Made by a program: the position numbers and the translations under genes. 64,000 bases of DNA, taken from the NCBI GenBank assembly GCA_031769625.1, contig JAUIMM010000534.1, forward strand, positions 14,005,501 through 14,069,500, given 5' to 3'. The notes beneath the pieces are model-generated. The model was not told where the DNA came from, ran no database searches, and saw nothing but the letters and a program-made list of their open reading frames with translations. The stretch is from Taudactylus pleione. Its lineage: Eukaryota; Chordata; Amphibia; Anura; Myobatrachidae. Positions 30,416 through 40,529 of this stretch are shown in pieces (position 1 is the stretch's first letter; the number at the start of each line of letters is the position of its first letter).

Positions 30416-31250
30416 GAACCTCATTTAGAGTCGGTCGTAAGCGGCCGCTCGGTCGTACGCATCCGATGTTTCCAAACCAAGCATGCGTACGGTTAGTTGT
30501 GCGCATGTGTGTACGAGACCTTGCAATTCAAAATGCTGTAGATCACACGGCTTACGAGCAGGAAGTGGCTTCCGAGAGTTGATTGACATGAAAGGCCGTT
30601 TGTGGGCGGTTACGGGGGTGGAGGTTTGAAAACGCAGGCGTTCCTCACCGTTTTCAGGGTGTTTTAGGGGCAAACATAAATTACCTGCTACGACCGACAT
30701 AGAAGGCCTGAAGTAGTAAAAAGTCACTCTGCGAGCAGGTTCGAGGCCTGGCTGATCGTACAGCTTAAGGTTGGGTACGTGCTCTCTCAAGCCACAGAGT
30801 ACAATCAATACTATCGAATGTTACTGATGTTCGGAGTGATGTTTCTATTTTGAGCCACACAATGCAAGCAGCTAATAATCGTTTGTTGTAGCTAATAACA
30901 CTGCTAAATGGCATGTAATTGATTCAGCTGCGTTTGCATTAGCGAATAATAAGAATAAATATATTTCAGGGGGAAGGCTTATTCTATGCGTTTTTTTGGT
31001 AATTTTTGGTGTAATGTGCACACAACACAAGCGGCCGCAACCATCAGAAGGAAATTAACATACAGCGACTGACAATGACTGACAACGATTGACTCGATCG
31101 CTAGCTGTTATCACTCGTTAGCTAGAGGAGGTGCATTGTTCACATATGGGCGTCACTTTGGTTACGACCGACCGGCCGCGCGATCGCTTCCTTTTTCAGT
31201 TTTGTGGTGTTAGGTGTACGGCCGCTTACGACCGACTCTGAATGAGGTCC
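30416..31250. mobile_element. Non-autonomous Harbinger element (835 bp), derivative of Harbinger-1
   Basis: Ends GAACCTCATTTAGAGTCGGT and (read inwards) GGACCTCATTCAGAGTCGGT, with AGA on both sides. The inner right half (CGCAACCATCAGAA, TACAGCGACTGACA, GCTAGAGGAG, TGGGCGTCACTTTG) matches 3603-3735 of Harbinger-1. It is an internal-deletion derivative that should be mobilised by the same transposase. Confidence 0.9.
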
Positions 31251-31368
31251 AGAATCACTCTTTTGGAAGGGGGGTCAATGGCACACTTAGGGAGGGAGGA
31301 TCAGAGACACACTTGGGGAGAGATGGGGCAGAGGCACAATTTGAGATGGAGGGGCAGAAACACACTTG

Positions 31369-31720
31369 GGGGTAGATTCAATTAGCCATGGGGTTGTCCA
31401 CATGACTATTTGCCATCCAAAATCCCAGCAACGCAGGGAAAAGCTATTCAATTAAATAGCCTTATCCCTGCGCTGTGCGTAAACACATTGATTCTGCATA
31501 AACTGCGGAATCAATGTGTGTTTTCCCTGCTCGCTAGGCCTATTTGGTTGTTTAAATGTGGACTTTACCTCGCACCTCCAGGGGCTGCGAGGTAAAGTTC
31601 GACTGCGCAGACTCGAGTGCGGGAGTCCCCGAAACCCTGTGTGCGAGTCCCCGGCAATTGAATTGGTCCGGCGCAGCAATTCACTGCTGGGAAATCCCTG
31701 TGGCTAAATGAATCGGCCCC
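31369..31720. mobile_element. MITE (352 bp) with GGGG..GATTCA ends and TTG duplication
   Basis: Left end GGGGTAGATTCAATTAGCCA, right end read inwards GGGGCCGATTCATTTAGCCA, flanked by TTG on both sides. Two perfect inner hairpins: ACACATTGATTC/GAATCAATGTGT (31484-31520) and ACTTTACCTCGCA/TGCGAGGTAAAGT (31562-31598). The 3-bp duplication suits a Harbinger-like mover, but the ends differ from those of the other copies here. Confidence 0.85.
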
Positions 31721-31760
31721 TTGGAGAGGTAGAGGGCAGAGGCACACTTCGGAATGCATA

Positions 31761-32560
31761 CTGTTGCTGTGCACATCTATTACTGTGCAAGCACTAGGGT
31801 ACAAGAGGCAGTGATAAAGGAATCAGGGGGAGCAGGTAAATAGAGTAGTAGAGTTGGAGGTGGGGAGTAGGATGAGCCAATATCAGCTTTGATAGAGGCC
31901 TCTGGACTGAAGTTTCCACTCTCTTATGAAAAGGGGGCCGGGGCCCCCCTCTACATGGTTTTCTACAGTTGAGGTTTGCAACTTATCACTGTCAGCATCA
32001 GTGAGCTGTGATGCCGGCAGTGCACTGGTGATTCTAGACACAAACTACTTCTTAGTCACAGTTCTCAGGTCTGTTAATATAGATGTGTCCTCATAAACTG
32101 TTGCTCAAGTTGCACCAAACAGCTGCTCTCAGCGATCCAGGTACTGGGTGTCTCGGTGGTGCCAAGCCTGTTTGTCACTCAAAATGTCTGTCTTATTTGC
32201 ATAAATAAAACAACTGGCATGCACTGATAAATATATTTGTTTATCTGTGTGTAACGGAGTCTGAATCTGTTTAAGAAGGGCTCTGACAAGAGTGTCTGCA
32301 GGTTTTTTTTCTCACGCAAAATTTAAAGAAAAACATTGTATGCTACTCAAAGCATCTCAGTAATGCTAGGATCTCACACCATATGGCAAATAGAAGGGAG
32401 GTACTGTATATGAGAACACATTTGTAAGACGCAGTTCACAAGCAAGATTACCTGATATTCGATCCTGGACCATGTACATTAGTACCTCTCTACCCTCTGA
32501 TGGCAAACCTGTCTGGGAGAACATATAGGATATGGATATATATATATATATACACCAGAA
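31761..32560. other. Unassigned spacer
   Basis: No gene or clear element end seen. A short (TA)n run lies at 32537-32553. Confidence 0.4.
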
Positions 32561-32602
32561 TGGCGGAACTCTGTAATAGTTCACACGACTGCAAGGTCAG
32601 TA

Positions 32603-32640
32603 TCAACGTTTTGATGTTTACTGGAACATCGTCATCAGGA
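32603..32640 (-). ncRNA. Hammerhead-ribozyme-like motif (degenerate)
   Basis: On the minus strand: CTGATGA, a stem GATGTT with its partner AACATC around a 6-base loop, then AAAACGTT. CTGATGA...GAAAC is the hammerhead core; here the first G of GAAA is A. Motifs of this kind, ending ACGTT or ACGCGT, are typical of Penelope-like retroelements. The surrounding element was not delimited. Confidence 0.45.
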
Positions 32641-33052
32641 GTCACCCCATCGGTTAGGGACAATAACAAATACAGTGCTAACACTAACCCTCTATATAAA
32701 TCCCAAGACATAATCTCATTAGCACCACACAAGTAAGGGGAGGAGATGGAGCTAAGAAATTGTTACAAAAAGAAAGTAAATGGATTTTAACTTTAAATAC
32801 ACTGGCACCCAGAGGAATAAATTAGAAGTTGGGCTTGCAATGCATTTTATAGTATACACATCATTACATATATTTATTAATTAACACATTATAATATCCT
32901 CATGCACACTCAAATATACAATGCCGTTGGAGCCTCCAGGTGGCTTTGCAGTAGCCCCCAGGCCGTCCGCCCTGTGCAATGGCACTTCTAGCACAAGCCT
33001 AGTTACAGACTTTCCTATTATCTATCTAGCAGCTGCACAGTAAGAACTGAAG

Positions 33053-33309
33053 AGCAGGGTCGGCTGTAGGGTTGTTTGACCAGTGCGGTCAAAAAGGGGC
33101 ACCACCCATAGGAGGGCGCACCCCCCCCCAACATTCCGATTTCAGTGCCAAAGTGGCCCGCGGGTGGTCAAATCGGGAGGTTGGGGATCCCCACCTCTGC
33201 AGCTGTGCGGCAGTGCCAGACCCGAGAGTCTGAATGGATGCTGAGCGCATGCGCACTAGAGAGAACATAACCAGCACATGGTGCTCCGACCCCTGGAGCC
33301 GGCCCTGCT
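33053..33309. mobile_element. Short GC-rich inverted-terminal element
   Basis: Left AGCAGGGTCGGCTGTAGGG and right (read inwards) AGCAGGGCCGGCTCCAGGGG enclose 257 bp without coding capacity. I see no convincing target duplication. The open frames here are not gene-like. Confidence 0.5.
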
Positions 33310-33618
33310 GGAGAGGGATCCCTTCCCTCATAGCTCTCACTGGCAAATTTAGCCTCTCTTCTCCCCCCAGGATGTGGATGCATAGTACTGTAAGCACCAA
33401 AAGCACACACAAACCCCGCCACTCCTGGATTGTGACCCCCTTTTACATTTAACTTAAGCCCTAACCCCCCTCATCATGGTGAGAATGGACAGAAGCCAGA
33501 GTGATGGATGGGGATGGTGAAAGAGATGAGAAAGAGAGATTAATGGATGACAAAGATGAGAGAGAACTATGGTGGGAAGGTGAACAGGATGGACAGATAT
33601 GAGAGTGAGGGAGACAAC
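33310..33618. other. Unassigned spacer
   Basis: Purine-rich tract with repeated GATGAGAGAG-like words at 33480-33610; no gene seen. Confidence 0.4.
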
Positions 33619-34088
33619 TATAAGATTAAAACGCCCTGCCTAAAATTGTGACATTTCCCCTCATGCCACCAAAACATCTCTGGCCCATTGAGGCATTGAC
33701 TCCATAAGACCTTTGTAAGTGTCCTGTGGAATCTGACACCAAGACAGTAGCAGCAGATCCTTAAAGTCCTGTAAGATGCGAAGTGGAGCCTCCATGACTC
33801 AGACTTCCTTTCCCAGCACATCCCACATGTGCTTGATCAGATTGAGATCTGGGGAATTTGGAAGCCAAGTCAACACCTTGAACTCTTTGTCATGGCCCTC
33901 AAACCCTACCTGAACAATTTTTGCAGTGTGGCAGGGTGCATTATGCTGCTGACAGAGGCCACTGTCATCAGAAAATACCATTGCCGTGAAGGGGTGTACA
34001 TGGTCTGGCGCAATATTTAGGTACAGTAGGTTGTATGTGTCAAAATAACATCCACTTGAATGGTAGGATCCTAGGTTTCCCAGTAGAA

Positions 34089-34932
34089 AAACAAAAACAA
34101 CTGGGAGCACTGAATGACACTACTAGTATCTAAATGTATGCAGATATAGTCATGAAATCACAAAAATACATATAATAAAATTCACATATTACATAGACCT
34201 TAAATAAAATCTATAGATGACAAAAGGAAATAAAAAATAATAAATAAAAATAAATAAAATAAAACAATATGAAAGGAACCACTGTGGCCACAGAAAAACA
34301 GACAAAAAAATCGGCATGCATAAAAAAGGGGGATATTTCCCAAAGAATAAATGTTAGTATAGATATGTGAGTTTTTTCTTTTTATATTTTTGTCTCTTTA
34401 TCCAGGATTGTATGGAAATGAATCAAAAAGTCTCTTGGATTTGACTTAAATAATAAAAAATAAAATCAGTGTGCACAGCCACCCAATGATGAGCTTATAC
34501 CATGAAATTAAAATCAATTTTTAGTTGGAGTGAACATTAATATAAGTCACATCTGGGGATATATTGCTGAATCCACTAAATCGCAGCATAACCAATAAAC
34601 TGGCACTGTATTGCTGCTTTGCAGCGTAGATCTTGGGAGAGGCCTCTCCTAAAAGCATCCAGCAAAATAATCGTCAGTGGCCGACATGTGTCCAGAGACG
34701 CCGACCGTGGTGCAGCGGTGGAGTTCACAGACTGCTGTAGTGCATACCACGTGCTTGCTAGAAAATTGGCAGTCTCATCCTGTGGTGGAGCCGTGGTCAG
34801 CTGAAGATTCAGTGGGATGTAGATGATAGTCCAAGGTGCACCAGCGTGTGGGTGTAAAAAAACCTAACACGTTTCTCAGCCTGTAAATCTCCGGCTGTTT
34901 CCTCAGCTATTCCTCAGATACTTTTCTATTCA
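34089..34932 (-). mobile_element. 844-bp insertion in Tc1 with a 13-bp target duplication, hammerhead-like motif inside
   Basis: TTTCCCAGTAGAA occurs at 34076-34088 and again at 34933-34945, exactly where the Tc1 reading frame is interrupted. Long duplications of this type fit retroposition. On the minus strand the insert begins near a hammerhead-like motif and ends in GTTGTTTTTGTTT. The A/T-rich half (34100-34450) has no coding signal. A Penelope-like element fragment or a retrozyme-like insert is the best guess. Confidence 0.6.
34864..34906 (-). ncRNA. Hammerhead-ribozyme-like motif in the Tc1 insert
   Basis: On the minus strand: CTGAGGA, stem CAGCC with partner GGCTG around an 11-base loop, then GAAACGTGTT. 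One core base differs (CTGAGGA for CTGATGA). The order core, stem, GAAAC, palindromic short stem is that of hammerheads in Penelope-like elements. Cleavage activity is doubtful. Confidence 0.45.
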
Positions 34933-35496
34933 TTTCCCAGTAGAACACTGCGCAGAGCATGACTGTTTTAGCCAGTTGCCTTCTTCCCACAGTGCATCCT
35001 GGTGCCATCTCTTCCTCAGGTAAACAATGCACATGCACACGGCCATTCGCATGATTTAAAAGAAACCATGATTCATCAGACCAGGTCACCTCCTTTTATT
35101 GCCCCATGGTGCACTTCTGTTGCTCACATGCCCATTGTAGATGCTTTGGGTGGAGGACAGGGGACAGCATGGTCACTCTGACTGGTGTGCTGCTACGCAA
35201 CTTCATACACAGCAAGTTGCGATGCACTGTGTGTCCTGACAGCTTTTTAAGCAATTTGTGCTATGGTACATTAGCTCTTCTTTGGGATAAGACCAGATGG
35301 ACTAGCCATCACTCTCCATATGGATCAATGAGCCTTGAGCGCAAATGACCATGCCACCAGTACACTGGTTGTCCCTCTTTTGACAACTTGCTCCAATCCT
35401 TACGCTTGCGTATTTTCAAGAACCGAGAGTTCACTTGCTGCCTAATATATCCCACCGCTTAACTTCACCTGTCAGTGATTTTAATGTTATGGCTGG

Positions 35497-35632
<136 letters not shown>

Positions 35633-36041
35633 ACAATATGATTTTTCATGGAGAATATTGCATGGCTGTTTCTGTTAAGAGACCTAGCCATTTTAAACTC
35701 TTTAGGCAGCATTATATATTTTTTTAAGTACTTATAGTCTCACTATATCTAATATGGTGACTGTGCTCCTGCTTTTAAATGATTATTCCATTAAAGTGCT
35801 TATTCTTTACTTTAAGTCAGCTGCTGCTGAGGAATCATTACAAATGGAGCTTTCAACCACTACAGTTTTGCATTAGATCCAATTACGAGATGCTGTGGAA
35901 ATTATCATTTCTGGTTATAGCATATTTTTTTTCCAAAGAGGTTCACTAAAACCTGAAGCTAGGATGCAATATTAGCTTTTAGTAGCTCTCTACATATTAC
36001 GATTTAAAGCATGGTAACCTATAAATATATACAGTAACTTT
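35633..36041. other. Unassigned spacer
   Basis: AT-rich, no gene or repeat end recognised. Confidence 0.4.
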
Positions 36042-36126
36042 GGGCCTGATTCAGAGCTGCTCGAAAGCGGCCGGTCGCTCACTCTGAGCGATTTTCTCAA
36101 GTCCACGCATGTGTACGGATCTAAAT
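36042..36126. mobile_element. End of a Harbinger MITE interrupted by hAT-C
   Basis: GGGCCTGATTCAGAGCTGCT followed by CGAAAGCGGCCG and ACGCATGTGTACGGAT resembles the first 85 bases of the MITE at 26457-27054 read from its other end. It stops where hAT-C begins, so the rest should lie beyond the far end of hAT-C. Confidence 0.75.
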
Positions 36127-36284
36127 TAGGGGTGAGCAGGTTCGGATTTCTGAAATCCGAACCCCCCCGAGCCTCACCGATCCGAGGGCAATCCGAGTCA
36201 GGCTCGACTTTTCCAGCCTGACTCGGATCTGAAATCGAGGCAAAACGTCATCATCCCGCCTTCCGGGTCTCGCGGGTTTTGGAT

Positions 36285-36295
36285 CCTATATAAGG
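36285..36295 (+). promoter_or_regulatory. TATA box of hAT-C
   Basis: CCTATATAAGG, same motif and same distance from the tip (about 160 bp) as in hAT-A, facing the array. Confidence 0.75.
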
Positions 36296-36369
36296 TACCG
36301 GCGTCGGCACCATTTTCTCACTCGGCTGTGGACAGTGAAGAGGGAGGGTGGGAGTTAGGGCTGGCTGGG

Positions 36370-36692
36370 CTGTGTAGTGTAGTGTAGTGTAATGCAGAGT
36401 AGTGTTGTGCTGTGCTGTGCTGCGCTGTGCTGCTGTTGTCCATAGGGGCTGTGTCCACTACTTCAAAGTCCATAGGGGCTGGCTGTGTTGTGCTGTGCTG
36501 CTGTTGTTAATAGGGGCTGTGTCCACTACTACAAAGTCCATAGGGGCTGGCTGGACTGTGTTGTGCAGTCAGTTGTCCATAGGGGCTGTGTCCACTCCAA
36601 AGTCCTGTGCAGTGTCCCAGTCCTAAAGGGGTGATGTAGTGTTGTCCAGGGGGTGCTCTGTCTGTCAGGGGTGCTCCCCCCAAGAGCTAAAA
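36370..36692. repeat. Short degenerate repeats in the hAT-C leader
   Basis: Runs of GTGTAGT and GTGCTGT and four copies of CATAGGGGCTGTGTCCACT. It is the inverted counterpart of 10786-11065. Confidence 0.8.
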
Positions 36693-39600
36693 AAAAAATA
36701 TTTTTTCTGTGTTTGTGAATTGTGTGCGCAGTAGCTGCACGTGCATCAACAAAGTAGTGCCAAGCGTGCGCCTGTGTCATAAGTAAAGGGCCTGCTGGCT
36801 TGACCGTTAAAGGGTGCTGTATCCCCCAAAGTACACTCCAAACCAAATAAAAAAATATTTTCTGTGTTTGTGAATTGTGAGCGCAGTAGCCGCACGTGCA
36901 TCAATAAAGTAGTGCCAAGCGTGCGCCTGTGTCATAAGTAAAGGGCCGGCTGGCTTGACCGTTAAAGGGGGCTGTAACCCCCAAAGTACACTCCAAACCA
37001 AATAAAAAAATATTTTCTGTGTTTGTGAATTGTGAGCGCAGTAGCCGCACGCGCATCAACAAAGTAGTGCAAAGCATGCGCCTGTGTCATAAGTAAAGGG
37101 CCAGCTGGCTTGATCGTTAAAGGGTGCTGTAACCCCCAAAGTACACTCCAGTTCAAACCAAATAAAAAAATATTTTCTGTGTTTGTGAATTGGGAGGGCA
37201 GTAGCCGCACGTGCATCAACAAAGTAGTGCCAAGCGTGCGCCTGTGTCATAAGTAAAGGGCCGGCTGGCTTGACCGTTAAAGGGTGTTGTAACCCCCAAA
37301 GTACACTCCAAACCAAATAAAAAAATATTTTCTGTGTTCGTGAATTGTGTGCACAGTAGCCGCACGTGCATCAACAAAGTAGTGCCAAGCGTGTGCCTGT
37401 GTCATAATTAAAGGGCCGGCTGGCTTGACCGTTAAAGGGTGCTGTATCCCCCAAAGTACACTCCAAACCAAATAAAAAAATATTTTCTGTGTTTGTGAAT
37501 TGTGTGCCCAGTAGCGGCACGTGCATCAACAAAGTAATGCCAAGCGTGCGCCTGTGTCATAAGTAAAGGGCCGGCTGGCTTGACCATTAAAGGGTGCTGT
37601 AACCCCCAAAGTACACTCCAAACCAAATATAAAAATATTTTCTGTGTTTGTGAATTGTGAGCGCAGTAGCCGCACGTGCATCAATAAAGTAGTGCCAAGC
37701 GTGCGCCTGTGTCATAAGTAAAGGGCCGGCTGGCTTGACCGTTAAACATTGCTGTAACCCCCAAAGTACACTCCAAACCAAATCAAAAAATATTTTCTGT
37801 GTTTGTGAATTGTGAGCGCAGTAGCCGCACGTGCATCAACAAAGTAGTGCCAAGCGTGCGCCTGTGTCATAAGTAAAGGGCCGGCTGGCTTGACCGTTAA
37901 AGGGTGCTGTAACACCCAAAGTACACTCCAAACCAAATAAAAAAATATTTTCTGTGTTTGTGAATTGTGTGGGCAATAGCGGCACGTGCATCAACAAAGT
38001 AGTGCCAAGCGTGCGCCTGTGTCATAAGTAAAGGGCCTGCTGGCTTGACCGTTAAAGGGTGCTGTAACCCCCAAGTACACTTCAAACCAAATGAAAAAAA
38101 TATTTTCTGTGTTTGTGAATTGTGTGCGCTGTAGCCGCACGTGCATCAACAAAGTAGTGCCAAGCGTGCGCCTGTGTCATAAGTAAAGGGCTGGCTGGCT
38201 TGACTGTTAAAGGGTGCTGTAACCCCCAAAGTACACTCCAAACCAAATAAAAAAATATTTTCTGTGTTTGTGAATTGTGTGCGCAGTAGCGGCACGTGCA
38301 TCAACAAAGTAATGCCAAGCGTGCGCCTGTGTCATAAGTACAGGGCCGGCTAGCTTGACCATTAAAGGGTGCTGTAACCCCCAAAGTACACTCCAAACCA
38401 AATAAAAAAATATTTTCTGTGTTTGTGAATTGTGAGCGCAGTAGCCGCACGTGCATCAATAAAGTAGTGCCAAGCGTGCGCCTGTGTCATAAGTAAAGGG
38501 CCGGCTGGCTTGACTCTTAAAGGTTGCTGTAACCCCCAAAGTACACTCCAAGCCAAATAAAAAAATATTTTCTGTGTCTGTGAATTGTGTGCGCAGTAGC
38601 CGCACGTGCATCAACAAAGTAGTGCCAAGCGTGCGACTGTGACATAAGTAAAGGGCCGGCTGGATAGACCTTTAAAGGGTGCTGTAACACCCAAAGTACA
38701 CTCCAAACCAAATAAAAAAATATTTTCTGTGTTTGTGAATTGTGGGCAGTAGCCGCACGTGCATCAACAAAGTAGTGCCAAGTGTGCGCCTGTGTCATAA
38801 GTAAAGGGCCGGCTGGCTTGACCGTTAAAGGGTGCTGTATCCCCCAAAGTACACTCAAAGCCAAATAAAAAAATATTTTCTGTGTTTGTGAATTGGGAGG
38901 GCAGTAGCCGCACGTGCATCAACAAAGTAGTGCCAAGCGTGCGCTTGTGTCATAAGTAAAGGGCTGGCTGGCTTGACCGTTAAAGGGTGCTGTAACCCCA
39001 AAAGAACACTCCAAACCAAATAAAAAAATATTTTCTGTGTTCGTGAATTGTGTGCACAGTAGCCGCACGTGCATCAACAAAGTAGTGCCAAGCGTGTGCC
39101 TGTGTCATAATTAAAGGGCCGGCTGGCTTCACCGTTAAAGGGTGCTGTATCCCCCAAAGTACACTCCAAACCAAATAAAAAAATATTTTCTGTGTTTGTG
39201 AATTGTGTGCCCAGTAGCGGCACGTGCATCAACAAAGTAATGCCAAGCGTGTGCCTGTGTCATAAGTAAAGGGCCGGCTGGCTTGACCATTAAAGGGTGC
39301 TGTAACCCCCAAAGTACACTCCAAACCAAATAAAAAAATATTTTCTGTGTTTGTGAATTGTGAGCGCAGTAGCCGCACGTGCATCAACAAAGTAGTGCCA
39401 AGCGTGCGCCTGTGTCATAAGTAAAGGGCCAGCTGGCTTGACCGTTAAAGGGTGCTGTAACCCCCAAAGTACACTTCAAATAAAATGAAAAAAATATTTT
39501 CTGTGTTTGTGAATTGTGTGCGCTGTAGCCGCACGTGCATCAACAAAGTAGTGCCAAGCGTGCGCCTGTGTCATAAGTACAGGGCCGGCTAGCTTGACCA

Positions 39601-40529
39601 TTAAAGGGTGCTGTAACCCCCAAAGTACACTCCAAACCAAATAAAAAATATTTTCTGTGTTTGTGAATTGTGAGCGCAGTAGCCGCACGTGCATCAATAA
39701 AGTAGTGCCAAGCGTGCGCCTGTGTCATAAGTAAAGGGCTGGCTGGCTTGACTCTTAAAGGTTGCTGTAACCCCCAAAGTACACTCCAAACCAAATAAAA
39801 AAATATTTTCTGTGTTTGTGAATTGTGTGCGCTGTAGCCGCATTTGCATCAACAAACTAGTGCCAAGTGTGCGCCTGTGTCATAAGTAAAGGCCCGGCTG
39901 GCTTGACCATTAAAGGGTGCTGTAACCCCCAAAGTACTCTCCAAACCAAATAAAAATATATTTTCTGTGTTTGTGAATTGTGTGCGCAGTAGCCGCACGT
40001 GCATCAACAAAGCAGTGCCAAGCGTGTGCCTGTGTCATAATTAAAGGGCCGGCTGGCTTGACCATTAAAGGGTGCTGTAACCCCCAAAGTACACTCCAAA
40101 CCAAATAAAAAAATATTTTCGGTGTTTGTGAATTGTGTGCGCAGTAGCGGCACGTGCATCAACAAAGTAATGCCAAGCGTGCGCCTGTGTCATAAGTAAA
40201 GGGCCGGCTAGCTTGACCATTAAAGGGTGCTGTAACCCCCAAAGTACACTCCAAACCAAATAAAAAAATATTTTCTGTGTTTGTGAATTGTGTGCGCAGT
40301 AGCCGCACGTGCATCAACAAAGTAGTGCCAAGCGTGCGCCTGTGACATAAGTAAAGGGCCGGCTGGCTTGACCGTTAAAGGGTGCTGTAACCCCCAAAGT
40401 ACACTCCAAACCAAATAAAAAAATATTTTCTGTGTTTGTGAATTGTGTGCGCTGTAGCCGCTTGTGCATCAACAAAGTAGTGCCAAGTGTGCGCCTGTGT
40501 CATAAGTAAAGGCCCGGCTGGCTTGACCA

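Larger units (their letters stand above)
30335..31760. repeat. Degenerate minisatellite (about 30-bp unit) interrupted by two MITEs
   Basis: Imperfect copies of GGTCAGAGGCACACTTGGGG recur at 30335-30415, 31254-31368 and 31721-31755. The gaps are exactly the MITEs at 30416-31250 and 31369-31720. Confidence 0.8.
33620..35440 (-). pseudogene. Tc1 transposase, fragmented
   Basis: DDE transposase of the Tc1/mariner superfamily. The upstream piece (34946-35440) includes TWSDESWFLLNHANGRVHVH with the first catalytic Asp, then APGCTVGRRQ. The downstream piece (33620-34075) includes QQHNAPCHTAKIV and WLPNSPDLNLIKHMWDVL. In the usual motifs QQDNAPCHTA and LNPIEHLW the second Asp and the Glu are catalytic; here they are His and Lys. 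Stops and frameshifts occur in the N-terminal third. The 844-bp insert separates the pieces. Clearly dead. Confidence 0.9.
33619..35495 (-). mobile_element. Tc1-type transposon, inactive, carrying an insertion
   Basis: The ends are related inverted repeats: ATAAGATTAAAACGCCCTG at the left and CATAACATTAAAATCACTG at the right, read inwards. Transposase remnants fill the interior on the minus strand. The element is about 1.03 kb without the 844-bp insert, so it has lost several hundred bases relative to a usual full Tc1 of this kind. Confidence 0.85.

Noticed and set aside
33089..33452. Open frames near the GC-rich inverted-terminal element
   Set aside because: No motif; they cross the element boundary and overlap on both strands.
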